Source: Pseudomonadota bacterium
GTDB taxonomy: Bacteria; Pseudomonadota; Gammaproteobacteria; Acidiferrobacterales; UBA6901
Direction: 5' to 3'
DNA length: 22,722 nucleotides
Assembly (NCBI GenBank): GCA_021783175.1
Contig: JAJXUF010000045.1
Span: 1 to 22,722 of the forward strand
The translations under genes and the position numbers were made by a program. Below, piece by piece: positions 7,123 through 14,714 of the stretch. Every line of letters begins with the position of its first letter. Position 1 is the stretch's first letter. The notes under the pieces are model-generated. The model ran no database searches and was not told the origin of the DNA. It saw nothing but the letters and a program-made list of their open reading frames with translations.

Positions 7123-8154
7123 ATGGAAGCCACTACCCAACCGGGCGGGCAGTCTCCTACATCCGTTGAAGATCAATTCGATTCTCTGTGGAATGCGGGG
7201 GCGTTTGACACGCAGGGCGAGAAGCCAAAAGAAGAACAGGAAGCGCCGCAACAACCTGAAGAGATTGTCCAGTCGGCCACGCCCGACGATCAGCCAAAAG
7301 CAGCAGCAGAAGAGCCGGAAGGCCCGGAATATGAGTCTCTTGACCATTTCCTGACAGAGAACAAGCTTGACCCAGAAAGCTTCAGGTCTCTGCCGGTCAC
7401 GGTGAAGGTTGACGGTGAAATGAAAACCGTTCCTTTGTCTGATGTGATCAAGAGCTACCAACTCGAATCGCATGTACACAACAAATCCGCCCAGGTCGCG
7501 GAAGTCCAGCGGCAAGTAGAGGCGGAAAAGCAGGCTGCAAGAGAACTGGTGCGTCAACAACTGACGCAGAACCAGGCTCTCGCAGACCTTGGGCAGCAAA
7601 TGCTGACGCAGGAATATCAGCGCGTTGACTGGAATCATCTACGAATTTCCAACCCGGCAGAGTACGCGGCGAAGTTCACAGAATTCCAACAGAGGCAAGC
7701 GCAGATTACTCAATACGTCCAGCAGGTGCAGAACCAGCAAGCGCAAGCGCAACAGGCGCAACAACAAGACTTGGCTCGAATCGTGCAGCTTGAGCGGCAG
7801 AAGATGCTGGAAATCGTCCCGGAGTGGGCTGACCCGCAGAAATTCACCGCTGATGCTGAAGTGATGAAGCATTACGCCAAGTCGAACGGATTCACGGAGC
7901 AGGAGCTTTCTAACCTTTTCGACCACCGCATGATGAGAATTCTGCATGATGCGGCGCGATATGGCGAACTCAAAGCAGCGAAGCCGGAAGCACTTAGAAA
8001 GGTTCGGGCAGCACCGAACCAAACGGCAAAACCGGGAGCGAGGAATATTAAGAATCCACAAGAAGCCAAGCGAGCGCAAGTAGTTCAGCGCGTCCTAGGC
8101 AATCCGCGCGATTCTGATGCTCTAGCTGCCGCGTTTGAAATGTTCGCAGCATAA
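7123..8154 (+). CDS. Scaffold-like head assembly protein
   Basis: A 343-residue acidic and Gln-rich protein with AAAGGT upstream. The N-terminal ~75 residues are disordered and rich in Glu, Gln and Pro. Residues about 85-110 (VTVKVDGEMKTVPLSDVIKSY) resemble a small beta domain. Residues about 115-215 are a predicted coiled coil rich in Gln and Ala. The C-terminus (about 285-310) is basic, with RKVRAAPNQTAKPGARN, as capsid-binding tails of scaffolds often are. Position directly before the major capsid gene fits an internal scaffold that is removed during maturation. The name rests on composition and position. Confidence 0.78.
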   Translation: MEATTQPGGQSPTSVEDQFDSLWNAGAFDTQGEKPKEEQEAPQQPEEIVQSATPDDQPKAAAEEPEGPEYESLDHFLTENKLDPESFRSLPVTVKVDGEMKTVPLSDVIKSYQLESHVHNKSAQVAEVQRQVEAEKQAARELVRQQLTQNQALADLGQQMLTQEYQRVDWNHLRISNPAEYAAKFTEFQQRQAQITQYVQQVQNQQAQAQQAQQQDLARIVQLERQKMLEIVPEWADPQKFTADAEVMKHYAKSNGFTEQELSNLFDHRMMRILHDAARYGELKAAKPEALRKVRAAPNQTAKPGARNIKNPQEAKRAQVVQRVLGNPRDSDALAAAFEMFAA

Positions 8155-8171
8155 ACATGAGGTAAACCATC

Positions 8172-9137
8172 ATGACAGTACCCGCAAATACATTCCAGAC
8201 CTACACGCAGACCAACATCCGCGAAGATCTGATCAACCTGATTTTCAACGTCGATCCATTCAAAACCCCTTTGCTCACCATGAGCAAAAAGACCGAAGCT
8301 CGGCAGGGTTATCATGAATGGGACGTTGATTCTCTGGCCTCCCAAAACCTCGCCAACGCACAAGTCGAAGGCGATGACCCCAGCGCACTTACCATCACGC
8401 CTACGGTTCGCCACGGCAACTATGTCCAGACCTCCAACAAGGCCATTCAGATTTCCGGAAAGTCGCAAGCCGTGATCGCTGCTGGCGGTTCGAACAAGAT
8501 GGGCTATCAGTTGCTCAAAAAATCACGCGAACTGAAGCGCGACATCGAGGGCATCATCACCAACAACCAGGCGAAGAGCGCGGGAACCTCCACCACTGCT
8601 GCATTGACCGCAGGACTTCCTTGCTGGCTGGCAACTAACACGCAATTTCAGACCGGCGGCACACCTTCGGGAGCCAATCCGACGGCGACAGACGGTACGG
8701 CAACGCGCACCTACAACAGTGTCAAGGCTGCGGTTACCGAGGCGGAAGTCAAGGCCGTTCTTCAATCAATCTACAAAAACTCGGGCGATTCACCTGAGTA
8801 TTGCCTGCTCTCGCCAGCGAACAAGCAGAACGTCTCGGCTTTCACTGGCCCAGGCACTCGTTTCACGCAGGTTGAGGACAAGACGCTGAAAACGGCAGTA
8901 GATGTGTACCAGTCGGATTTCGGTGAGGTCAAAATGATTCCTGACATCTTTTTGGCAACGTCTGGCGATATGTACTTCATCAACCCTGATTATGTCCGTG
9001 TGGCATTCCTTCGCCCGTTCCAGACTCTGCCATTGGCAAAGACTGGCGACAGCGACAAGAAAATGCTGCTCGTGGACTATGCGCTGGAACTCGGCAACGA
9101 GAAGGCATTTGGCGCAATCTACGACACCACGGGCTAA
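8172..9137 (+). CDS. Major capsid protein (DUF5309/SU10 type, HK97 fold)
   Basis: A 321-residue protein with GAGGT upstream. The N-terminal motif TYTQTNIREDLINLIFNVDP, then TPLLTMSKK and HEWDVDSLA, and later the helix segment QLLKKSRELKRDIEGII are typical of DUF5309 capsid proteins, which include the SU10 capsid and are expected to have the HK97 fold. It forms the icosahedral shell. The last ~60 residues hold the beta-strand-rich part (VRVAFLRPFQTLPLAKTGDS). No separate protease or decoration domain is fused. It follows the scaffold-like gene by 17 bases and is followed by an intrinsic terminator. Confidence 0.93.
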   Translation: MTVPANTFQTYTQTNIREDLINLIFNVDPFKTPLLTMSKKTEARQGYHEWDVDSLASQNLANAQVEGDDPSALTITPTVRHGNYVQTSNKAIQISGKSQAVIAAGGSNKMGYQLLKKSRELKRDIEGIITNNQAKSAGTSTTAALTAGLPCWLATNTQFQTGGTPSGANPTATDGTATRTYNSVKAAVTEAEVKAVLQSIYKNSGDSPEYCLLSPANKQNVSAFTGPGTRFTQVEDKTLKTAVDVYQSDFGEVKMIPDIFLATSGDMYFINPDYVRVAFLRPFQTLPLAKTGDSDKKMLLVDYALELGNEKAFGAIYDTTG

Positions 9138-9156
9138 TCGGCCATAACTTAATCCA

Positions 9157-9184
9157 GGGAGGGCTTCGGCTCTCCCTTTTTTTT
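9157..9184 (+). terminator. Intrinsic terminator after the capsid gene
   Basis: GGGAGGGC (9157-9164) pairs with GCTCTCCC (9169-9176) with one G.U pair, closing a TTCG tetraloop, and eight T follow (9177-9184). The GGAGGA ribosome binding site of the next gene begins at the very next base, so downstream genes need read-through, antitermination or processing. Confidence 0.93.
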
Positions 9185-9193
9185 GGAGGAAAT

Positions 9194-9484
9194 ATGGCAA
9201 ATCCCACAGGTATTGTAGTAAGGCAGCAAAATGCAGGCCAGAATCTTGCATTCGGCGCGGCTTCGATTACCTCAACGGCATTTGGTTCGCAGACCTATGC
9301 GATCCGGGTTTCGGCTTTAACGGCTAATTGTCATGTACGTCTCGGCGCTTCGGCTGCATCAACAGACATGCTCATCAAATACACCGATCAGCCTCAATAT
9401 ATCTCTGTTCGGCCCGGCGAAACGCTTTCAGTCATTCAGGATGCTGCTGCGGGAACCCTGAACGTGGTGGAACTGACGGTATGA
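9194..9484 (+). CDS. Hypothetical beta-rich virion protein (possible decoration or head protein)
   Basis: A 96-residue protein with a strong GGAGGA site directly after the terminator T run. It is rich in Ser, Thr, Ala and Val with alternating beta patterns (TYAIRVSALTANCHVRLG; QYISVRPGETLSVIQ) and no charge clusters, suggesting a small beta-sandwich. Its place just after the capsid gene fits a decoration or head-surface protein. It could also be a head-completion protein. I do not recognise a specific family. Its stop overlaps the next start by ATGA. Confidence 0.72.
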   Translation: MANPTGIVVRQQNAGQNLAFGAASITSTAFGSQTYAIRVSALTANCHVRLGASAASTDMLIKYTDQPQYISVRPGETLSVIQDAAAGTLNVVELTV

Positions 9485-9771
9485 CCGACACCACGCAATT
9501 CATCGATCATGCAGATGGTTCGCTGACAGTTTATCGCGAGCAGGACGTTGAACCTATCCTCAAAGCCAACGCAGAACAGCGCGCGCTCGAAGCAAAGGGA
9601 AGCAAGCGCGGAGATTTTCATCAGGTGATGCGCGTACCGATGATTGTCATTGAAAAAATCTGCAACGACCACGGACTCAATTTCTTTGACAAGGAAGATG
9701 CAAAGAGAATTTTGCAAATTCTCAAGGGCAACGAGTTCAAGTATTTCAGGACGACTGACAAGCCGATATGA
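9481..9771 (+). CDS. Hypothetical protein of the head-completion block
   Basis: A 96-residue protein starting by ATGA overlap at 9481. The frame is open upstream to 9328, but that part reads cysteine-rich translation of the previous gene and is rejected. A charged N-terminus (FIDHADGSLTVYREQDVEPIL) is followed by helical segments AEQRALEAKG and IVIEKICNDHGLNFFDKEDAKRIL. It overlaps the adaptor gene start by ATGA. Small proteins at this place in podovirus genomes are often uncharacterised. No function assigned. Confidence 0.75.
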   Translation: MTDTTQFIDHADGSLTVYREQDVEPILKANAEQRALEAKGSKRGDFHQVMRVPMIVIEKICNDHGLNFFDKEDAKRILQILKGNEFKYFRTTDKPI

Positions 9772-10379
9772 GCACGTCTATCGTTGACTACAATAGCCTG
9801 CAAACGGCTTTGGCGAACTGGCTGCATCGTTCTGATCTCACGTCAATCGTTCCTGATCTGATCGCCATGGCAGAAATGCAGCTTTCGGTTGACCTGGACA
9901 CACAATGGCAATGGGCGCAGGCTTCCCTGACCACGACAGCATCGGTGCAGACACTGGCAATGCCCACCGATCTGATTGCGCTGAAGCGCCTAACGGTATT
10001 GGGCGCGGTCAATTCCGTGCTGGTTTACATGCCTCCAGAAGCATTCGACGCGACGTATAACAGCAACGATTCCTCAATGCCTGAAAGTTTCACTATGCTG
10101 GGAATGACGGCCTCATTGGGGCCGATTCCTGATGCGGTGTATACGGTGAACTGCCTATACAAGCAGAAGATACCCGCGTTGTCAGCAACCAATCCAACCA
10201 ACTGGCTGATTACAGCCTTCCCTAACCTTTACCTCTGGGGTTCCATCTTGGCGGCGCAAATCTACTTGCAGAACGATGAAAGGGTTACCTTGATTGCCGA
10301 TCTGTATGCCAAGGCTGTCGAGCAAATGAACGCGATTGAGTGGAACCGTGGCGGGTCTCTTACTATGGTGGTGCAATAA
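9768..10379 (+). CDS. Head-tail adaptor protein (SU10 adaptor/P22 gp4-like)
   Basis: A 203-residue protein. The layout is typical of the adaptor that binds under the portal: an N-terminal helical part (SLQTALANWLHRSDL, then LIAMAEMQLSVDLD), a beta-rich middle (VQTLAMPTDLIALKRLTV), and C-terminal helices (LYLWGSILAAQIYLQNDERV) ending in a flexible tail. In P22 and SU10 such proteins form the ring that joins portal and nozzle. Its stop (TAA) overlaps the next start as TAATG. Exact family naming is from memory. Confidence 0.83.
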   Translation: MSTSIVDYNSLQTALANWLHRSDLTSIVPDLIAMAEMQLSVDLDTQWQWAQASLTTTASVQTLAMPTDLIALKRLTVLGAVNSVLVYMPPEAFDATYNSNDSSMPESFTMLGMTASLGPIPDAVYTVNCLYKQKIPALSATNPTNWLITAFPNLYLWGSILAAQIYLQNDERVTLIADLYAKAVEQMNAIEWNRGGSLTMVVQ

Positions 10380-11725
10380 TGGGTCTTGAAACCGGAGAAT
10401 ATCTCGGCAACTTGGTTGCCACAAACCCAACCCCATCTGATCCAAAATCACAAGGTGACGATCACCTTCGTCTGATTAAATCGGCGCTTCAAAACTCATT
10501 TGCCGGAATACCGGGGATGATTCTGGTCTCCGGTACGGAATCTGGAACCGGAAACGCATATTCTGTTGCCCTTACGGGCGAACCAACCATGCCGACAGCC
10601 TATACCGCAAGTATGACGGTGTTGTTTCAGGCCACGCATGCTAATACTGGGAATTGTACTTTATCAGTGGCTGGAATCGCTGCAGCACCTTTGCTCACGG
10701 TAGACGGGAATCAAATCCCATCTGGAGGAATACTGTCAGGCGCAATCGTGGCAGCGATGTATTCAGGATCTAGTTTCTATGTGATCTCTCCGAACGAAAG
10801 AGCACCGCTGACTTCCCCGGCATTTGCTGGGACTCCGACTGCTCCCACTCCAGCGGTCGGCGACAATTCCTCAAAAATTGCGACGACAGCCTTTGCTGTT
10901 CAGTTGGCGTTTGCAGCAGCACTCCCTTCGCAGACAGGAAATGCAGGGAAATTCATAACCACGAACGGAACGAGTGCAAGTTGGGCTCCCTTAATTGGTA
11001 TTGACCACGGATTCCTGATCTCCAATGATGGCACTACGCCAAACACCGTTCTGGATATTACTGCTGGTTCGCGCCCTGATTCAACTTTCACGGCCCAGAT
11101 CACGGGCAGCGCTTTCAATAAGAACACGACTGGAACATGGGTTGCGGGGACTGGCAACGCAGGAATGGGAGCCGGTCTCACGATTGCCGCTTCCATGTGG
11201 TATCACGTTTTCGCCATCATCAATTCCGGCTCCTATGATGTGTATTTTGACACCTCCCCCACTGCTGCTAACGCACCTGCTGGAACAACGGCTCATCGGT
11301 ATATCGGGAGTTTTTTGACAAATGCAAGCGCGCAAATTTCCCCTTTTCTCCAAGTGGGTAATTTGTTTACATGGGAAACGCCTTTTGCCGATTTAAGCTC
11401 TGGGTCAGCAACGACACCTACGCTAATTACACTAAGCGTCCCCAGTGGGTTTTCTGTTGTTCCTAAAATTCAGTTTAGACAATCAGGAAGCACGACTGCT
11501 GCAACAACTATTTATCCCGGCAGCATTCCTTCCCCGGCGGTGGGCATAAATTATGATCTTTATACTTATTTTATTAATGGGGGAGGGGGTGAATTTTTTA
11601 ATGGATTGACAACCACCAATAATTCATCTCAAGTTTATTATTCGAATTCCGTTTCTGGTGCCGGAACAGATATTATCACTCATGGGTATTTTAATCCACG
11701 CGTTTCCCCTCAAGCTTCGGAGTAA
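10379..11725 (+). CDS. Tail fibre / receptor-binding protein
   Basis: A 448-residue protein starting by TAATG overlap; an in-frame ATG at 10340 lies inside the adaptor gene and is rejected. The N-terminus has the motif LVATNPTPSDPKSQGDDHLRL followed by IKSALQNSFAGI, which I recall from tail-attachment ends of phage fibres. A segment at about 150-175 (PAFAGTPTAPTPAVGDNSSK, then IATTAFAV) is a repeat-like motif common in tail fibres. The C-terminal ~100 residues are rich in Ser, Thr, Asn and Tyr and probably form the receptor-binding tip. DNA of this tip is AT-rich: 69 of 180 bases at 11521-11700 are G or C, suggesting exchange. No enzymatic depolymerase motif is visible. Confidence 0.83.
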   Translation: MGLETGEYLGNLVATNPTPSDPKSQGDDHLRLIKSALQNSFAGIPGMILVSGTESGTGNAYSVALTGEPTMPTAYTASMTVLFQATHANTGNCTLSVAGIAAAPLLTVDGNQIPSGGILSGAIVAAMYSGSSFYVISPNERAPLTSPAFAGTPTAPTPAVGDNSSKIATTAFAVQLAFAAALPSQTGNAGKFITTNGTSASWAPLIGIDHGFLISNDGTTPNTVLDITAGSRPDSTFTAQITGSAFNKNTTGTWVAGTGNAGMGAGLTIAASMWYHVFAIINSGSYDVYFDTSPTAANAPAGTTAHRYIGSFLTNASAQISPFLQVGNLFTWETPFADLSSGSATTPTLITLSVPSGFSVVPKIQFRQSGSTTAATTIYPGSIPSPAVGINYDLYTYFINGGGGEFFNGLTTTNNSSQVYYSNSVSGAGTDIITHGYFNPRVSPQASE

Positions 11726-11728
11726 TCC

Positions 11729-12217
11729 ATGCAAATTTACTGCATCGTAAATGCAAACAACCAGATCATCACCCTGTTTGGTGGGCCGCAGAATCCTCCA
11801 ACTCCGGTCGGCTACACCGTGATGGCTGACACGGACGCAAGGTACACGACCTATGTTGCGTCTCAAACAGCCTTGGCAAATGCACTAGCCGCTTACAACG
11901 CTGCAATCAATGGCGGTATCGTTCTAACCTCAACCGGAACCCCTGCTCTCAATGGAACCTACTCAACCACGGACACGGCACAGAAAAACATCAGCGCCAT
12001 CGTGACGGGAATCGCAGCAGGTTTAGGGTTGCCCGGCGGTGGATCGACATTCCAGTATCTGGATGCGAACAATCAACCGCATGCGTTCGATTCCTCACAC
12101 TTTACGGCGTTTGCCGCAGCCTTGCGTAACTTTGTTTACCAATGTGATATTGCCCTTGCGACCATCCAGAAGGGCGGCACGGCGACATTCCCCAGTAATC
12201 AGGTGACGATTGCCTGA
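11729..12217 (+). CDS. Tail fibre-associated protein, DUF4376-like end
   Basis: A 162-residue protein with GGAG upstream, three bases after the fibre gene. The N-terminus (MQIYCIVNANNQIITLFGG) resembles fibre-assembly or fibre-end proteins that start with a short beta domain. The C-terminal half (DANNQPHAFDSSHFTAFAAAL, then RNFVYQCDIAL) resembles DUF4376, found on phage tail proteins. A fibre chaperone or accessory fibre role is inferred from position and this likeness. Confidence 0.65.
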   Translation: MQIYCIVNANNQIITLFGGPQNPPTPVGYTVMADTDARYTTYVASQTALANALAAYNAAINGGIVLTSTGTPALNGTYSTTDTAQKNISAIVTGIAAGLGLPGGGSTFQYLDANNQPHAFDSSHFTAFAAALRNFVYQCDIALATIQKGGTATFPSNQVTIA

Positions 12218-12219
12218 TT

Positions 12220-13779
12220 ATGGCCTGGGTTCGGGTAAAAGACGCCGGCAAACTTGGCGTCAGCAAGGACTTGTCCGTCCACGAATTGCCATTGGGGGCG
12301 TGGACTGACGCGCAGAATATCCGATTCCTTGACGGCTACGCTTGGCAGGCATTCGGCTGGGGGCAAGTTTACGGCTCGATTCCGATCACGCCTCAATATA
12401 TCCTGCCTTGTGAAGTTTCTGGGCAGAAGTACGCCATCCTTGCGGGTTCTGCCAAGGTGGAAGCGGTCACGATTGTTTCAGGGGTCGCGACTTATTACGA
12501 CCTGACGCCGACGAGTGCCAGAACCGGGACCGCGAACAACTGGACGGGTACATTGCTCTCTGGTATCCCGATCCTGAATGCCGGGGATGGCGCTCACTAT
12601 CCGATGTTCTGGAACGAAAACACGGGAACCCCGTTTGCCGACCTGACGAACTGGCCTACCTCTACCTATTGCCAGTCGCTCCGGGCTTTCAAGAACTTCC
12701 TGATCGCGTTGAACGTCACCAAGGGAACGACCACATACCCCTATATGGTGAAGTGGTCGGATGCTGCCGATCCGGGCAGTCTTCCCGCTTCATGGGACCA
12801 GACGAACCCGATTTACCTTGCTGGCGAAGTGGACATTGCGGAAGGCGGCGATATTGTGGTGGACGGGTTGCAGCTTCGGGATTCGTTCATCGTCTATAAG
12901 GAAAACTCATTCTGGCGCATGGACTTTATCGGTGGTGAGCAGGTGTTCGGATTCACCAAGGTTTCGGACACAACCGGGATTATGAACAAGAATTGCGCCG
13001 TGGAAGTGAACGGACTGCATTTTGTTCTGACGAACTCGGATGTAATCGTACATGACGGGGTTTCGGAACCTAAATCGGTTCTGGATAAGCTGACCCGGCG
13101 ATACCTTTTCCACAACATCGACACGGCGGGATTTGGCCTGTGCTTCGTTGTGAAGAATCCTTTTTTCAACGAGGTCATAGTCTGCTATCCGTCTATCGGG
13201 GCGACTTCCTGCGATACCGGAATGGTCTGGAACTACAAGGACAACACGGTTTCGTTCCGAAGCCTTCCGCATATCAATCATGCGGCATACGGACCCGTGA
13301 GCAACAGCCTTTCTGGTGACTGGAATCAGGACAGCGATACATGGGATTCTGACCTGACGGAATGGAATGGCCCTGATTTTGTTCCTGATATGGCCTCAGT
13401 ACTCATGGCCTCGAACGATCCCGCAATCTACCTGCTGGATGGTTCTGCATCGCAAAACGGGACTGCCGTAGTTTCTTCGCTCACCCGTCAAGGGCTTGGG
13501 TTCGATGATGACGAAACAATCAAGCTGGTTCGTGGAATCCGTCCAAGGATTCAGGGCAATGACGGGCAAACCGTGAATGTTTTGGTGGGGTGGAACAACA
13601 CATCACCCTATGACCCTCCCAACTGGAGCGCGGCGGTTCCCTTCACTATCGGCTCACAGATTCCAGTGGATTGCATGGTGTCGGGCCGCTATATCGCCAT
13701 TCAGTTTTCATCAGGAACAGCCTCACAGTGGAGACTGGATTCCTACGACATTGATTTAGTTCCTTCGGGGCGCTGGTAA
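12220..13779 (+). CDS. Tail nozzle/hub protein candidate
   Basis: A 519-residue beta-rich protein. Early segments (DLSVHELPLGAWTDAQNIRF; FGWGQVY) and the middle motif VKWSDAADPGSLPASWD, then AEGGDIVVDGLQLRDSF and FIVYKENSFWRMDFIGG, have the repeated strand and turn pattern of podovirus nozzle or tail-tube proteins (P22 gp10- or T7 gp12-like beta-propeller). It follows adaptor and fibre genes and is coupled to the next gene by TAATG. It would extend the DNA channel below the adaptor. The functional name is inferred from composition, length and place. Confidence 0.75.
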   Translation: MAWVRVKDAGKLGVSKDLSVHELPLGAWTDAQNIRFLDGYAWQAFGWGQVYGSIPITPQYILPCEVSGQKYAILAGSAKVEAVTIVSGVATYYDLTPTSARTGTANNWTGTLLSGIPILNAGDGAHYPMFWNENTGTPFADLTNWPTSTYCQSLRAFKNFLIALNVTKGTTTYPYMVKWSDAADPGSLPASWDQTNPIYLAGEVDIAEGGDIVVDGLQLRDSFIVYKENSFWRMDFIGGEQVFGFTKVSDTTGIMNKNCAVEVNGLHFVLTNSDVIVHDGVSEPKSVLDKLTRRYLFHNIDTAGFGLCFVVKNPFFNEVIVCYPSIGATSCDTGMVWNYKDNTVSFRSLPHINHAAYGPVSNSLSGDWNQDSDTWDSDLTEWNGPDFVPDMASVLMASNDPAIYLLDGSASQNGTAVVSSLTRQGLGFDDDETIKLVRGIRPRIQGNDGQTVNVLVGWNNTSPYDPPNWSAAVPFTIGSQIPVDCMVSGRYIAIQFSSGTASQWRLDSYDIDLVPSGRW

Positions 13780-14327
13780 TGAGCTCGACAAGTAACACGG
13801 CCGCTTTTTCTCCGGAGACCGTGCCACAGGATGCTAAGGACATGCGCCGGTTCCTCACGGTGCAACTCTCGCGAATCGCGGCGGCAATCAACTTGTTAGC
13901 TTCCGGGCATGTGGATTTCGCGAGCGTGGTTCCCGTAAGACCTCGAAACGGGGATATTCGGATTGCCGATGGCTCGAACTGGAATCCCGGATCGGGAGAG
14001 GGGCCATATTGGTATAACGGCGCATGGGTGCCGTTTCAGGCCAATAGCAAGACGGTTATCAACAACAATGCCTCGGCATCAGTTTCAACGGTCACGAATT
14101 ACATTGGGTTCACGGGGACGAACGTCGCCACGCTGACAGTCAATTTCCCCGCTGCTTCGGCAACCTTCGATGGGATGCGGGTAACGGTGTTTTCACAGGC
14201 AGCGATCACAACTTTAACACTAGCTTCCGCAGGGGCGACATTCATCAATGCTCCAACGTCGCTGGCAGCAAACGGACTTGTCCGGTTCATCTATAACCAC
14301 GCGAGTCTGCAATGGTTGCCAATCTGA
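13779..14327 (+). CDS. Beta-rich tail accessory protein
   Basis: A 182-residue protein starting by TAATG overlap with the nozzle-like gene. The N-terminal ~45 residues are helical (AKDMRRFLTVQLSRIAAAINL), which may anchor it to the tail. A motif follows, RPRNGDIRIADGSNWNPGSG then GPYWYNGAWVPF (about 50-85), that I associate with phage tail tips and fibres. The remainder is an alternating Thr/Val/Ala beta structure (VATLTVNFPAASATFDGMRV). A tail tip, plug or short fibre is possible. It overlaps the next gene by 16 bases. Confidence 0.7.
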   Translation: MSSTSNTAAFSPETVPQDAKDMRRFLTVQLSRIAAAINLLASGHVDFASVVPVRPRNGDIRIADGSNWNPGSGEGPYWYNGAWVPFQANSKTVINNNASASVSTVTNYIGFTGTNVATLTVNFPAASATFDGMRVTVFSQAAITTLTLASAGATFINAPTSLAANGLVRFIYNHASLQWLPI

Positions 14328-14713
14328 TTGTTTGGCGGCTTGAGAACCTTTCAGATCGAGGCAAGGAATTTATTGATTTGGCTTGTCAGAGAACGGCGCA
14401 AACAGTGGACGAAGTTTTGCTGGAGGTTACACAAAACAGAATGCAGGCGTGGGAAATTCGGGATGGTGAATTACCTCTTTGCGCCTATCTCACGCGAATC
14501 CATCAGGCATCCAAAGCTCGATACCTCGAGGTAGTGGCAACGGGCGGCTCCCGAATTGAGGATTGGGAAAACTTGGCGCACGAGGCAATCATCAAATTTG
14601 CACGCGAAAACAAATGCGAATGGATTGAGATGACTGGACGATCTGGCTGGAAGAAAAAAGGAATTAAACGCGGCTGGAAACAGACCGCAATTGTCATGAG
14701 ATTGGAGTTATAA
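14312..14713 (+). CDS. Hypothetical protein, possible GNAT-like fold
   Basis: A 133-residue protein overlapping the previous gene by 16 bases; its ribosome binding site is weak. The sequence has mixed alpha/beta character (LCAYLTRIHQASKARYLEVV; REN KCEWIEMTGRSGWKK without the space) and ends in a beta strand TAIVMRLEL. The combination of a central strand, a helix with NLAHEAIIKFARE and a GW-containing end is like small phage proteins with an acetyltransferase-like fold that sit before internal virion genes. No CoA-binding signature is clear. Enzyme activity is not supported. Confidence 0.65.
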   Translation: MVANLIVWRLENLSDRGKEFIDLACQRTAQTVDEVLLEVTQNRMQAWEIRDGELPLCAYLTRIHQASKARYLEVVATGGSRIEDWENLAHEAIIKFARENKCEWIEMTGRSGWKKKGIKRGWKQTAIVMRLEL

Positions 14714-14714
14714 C

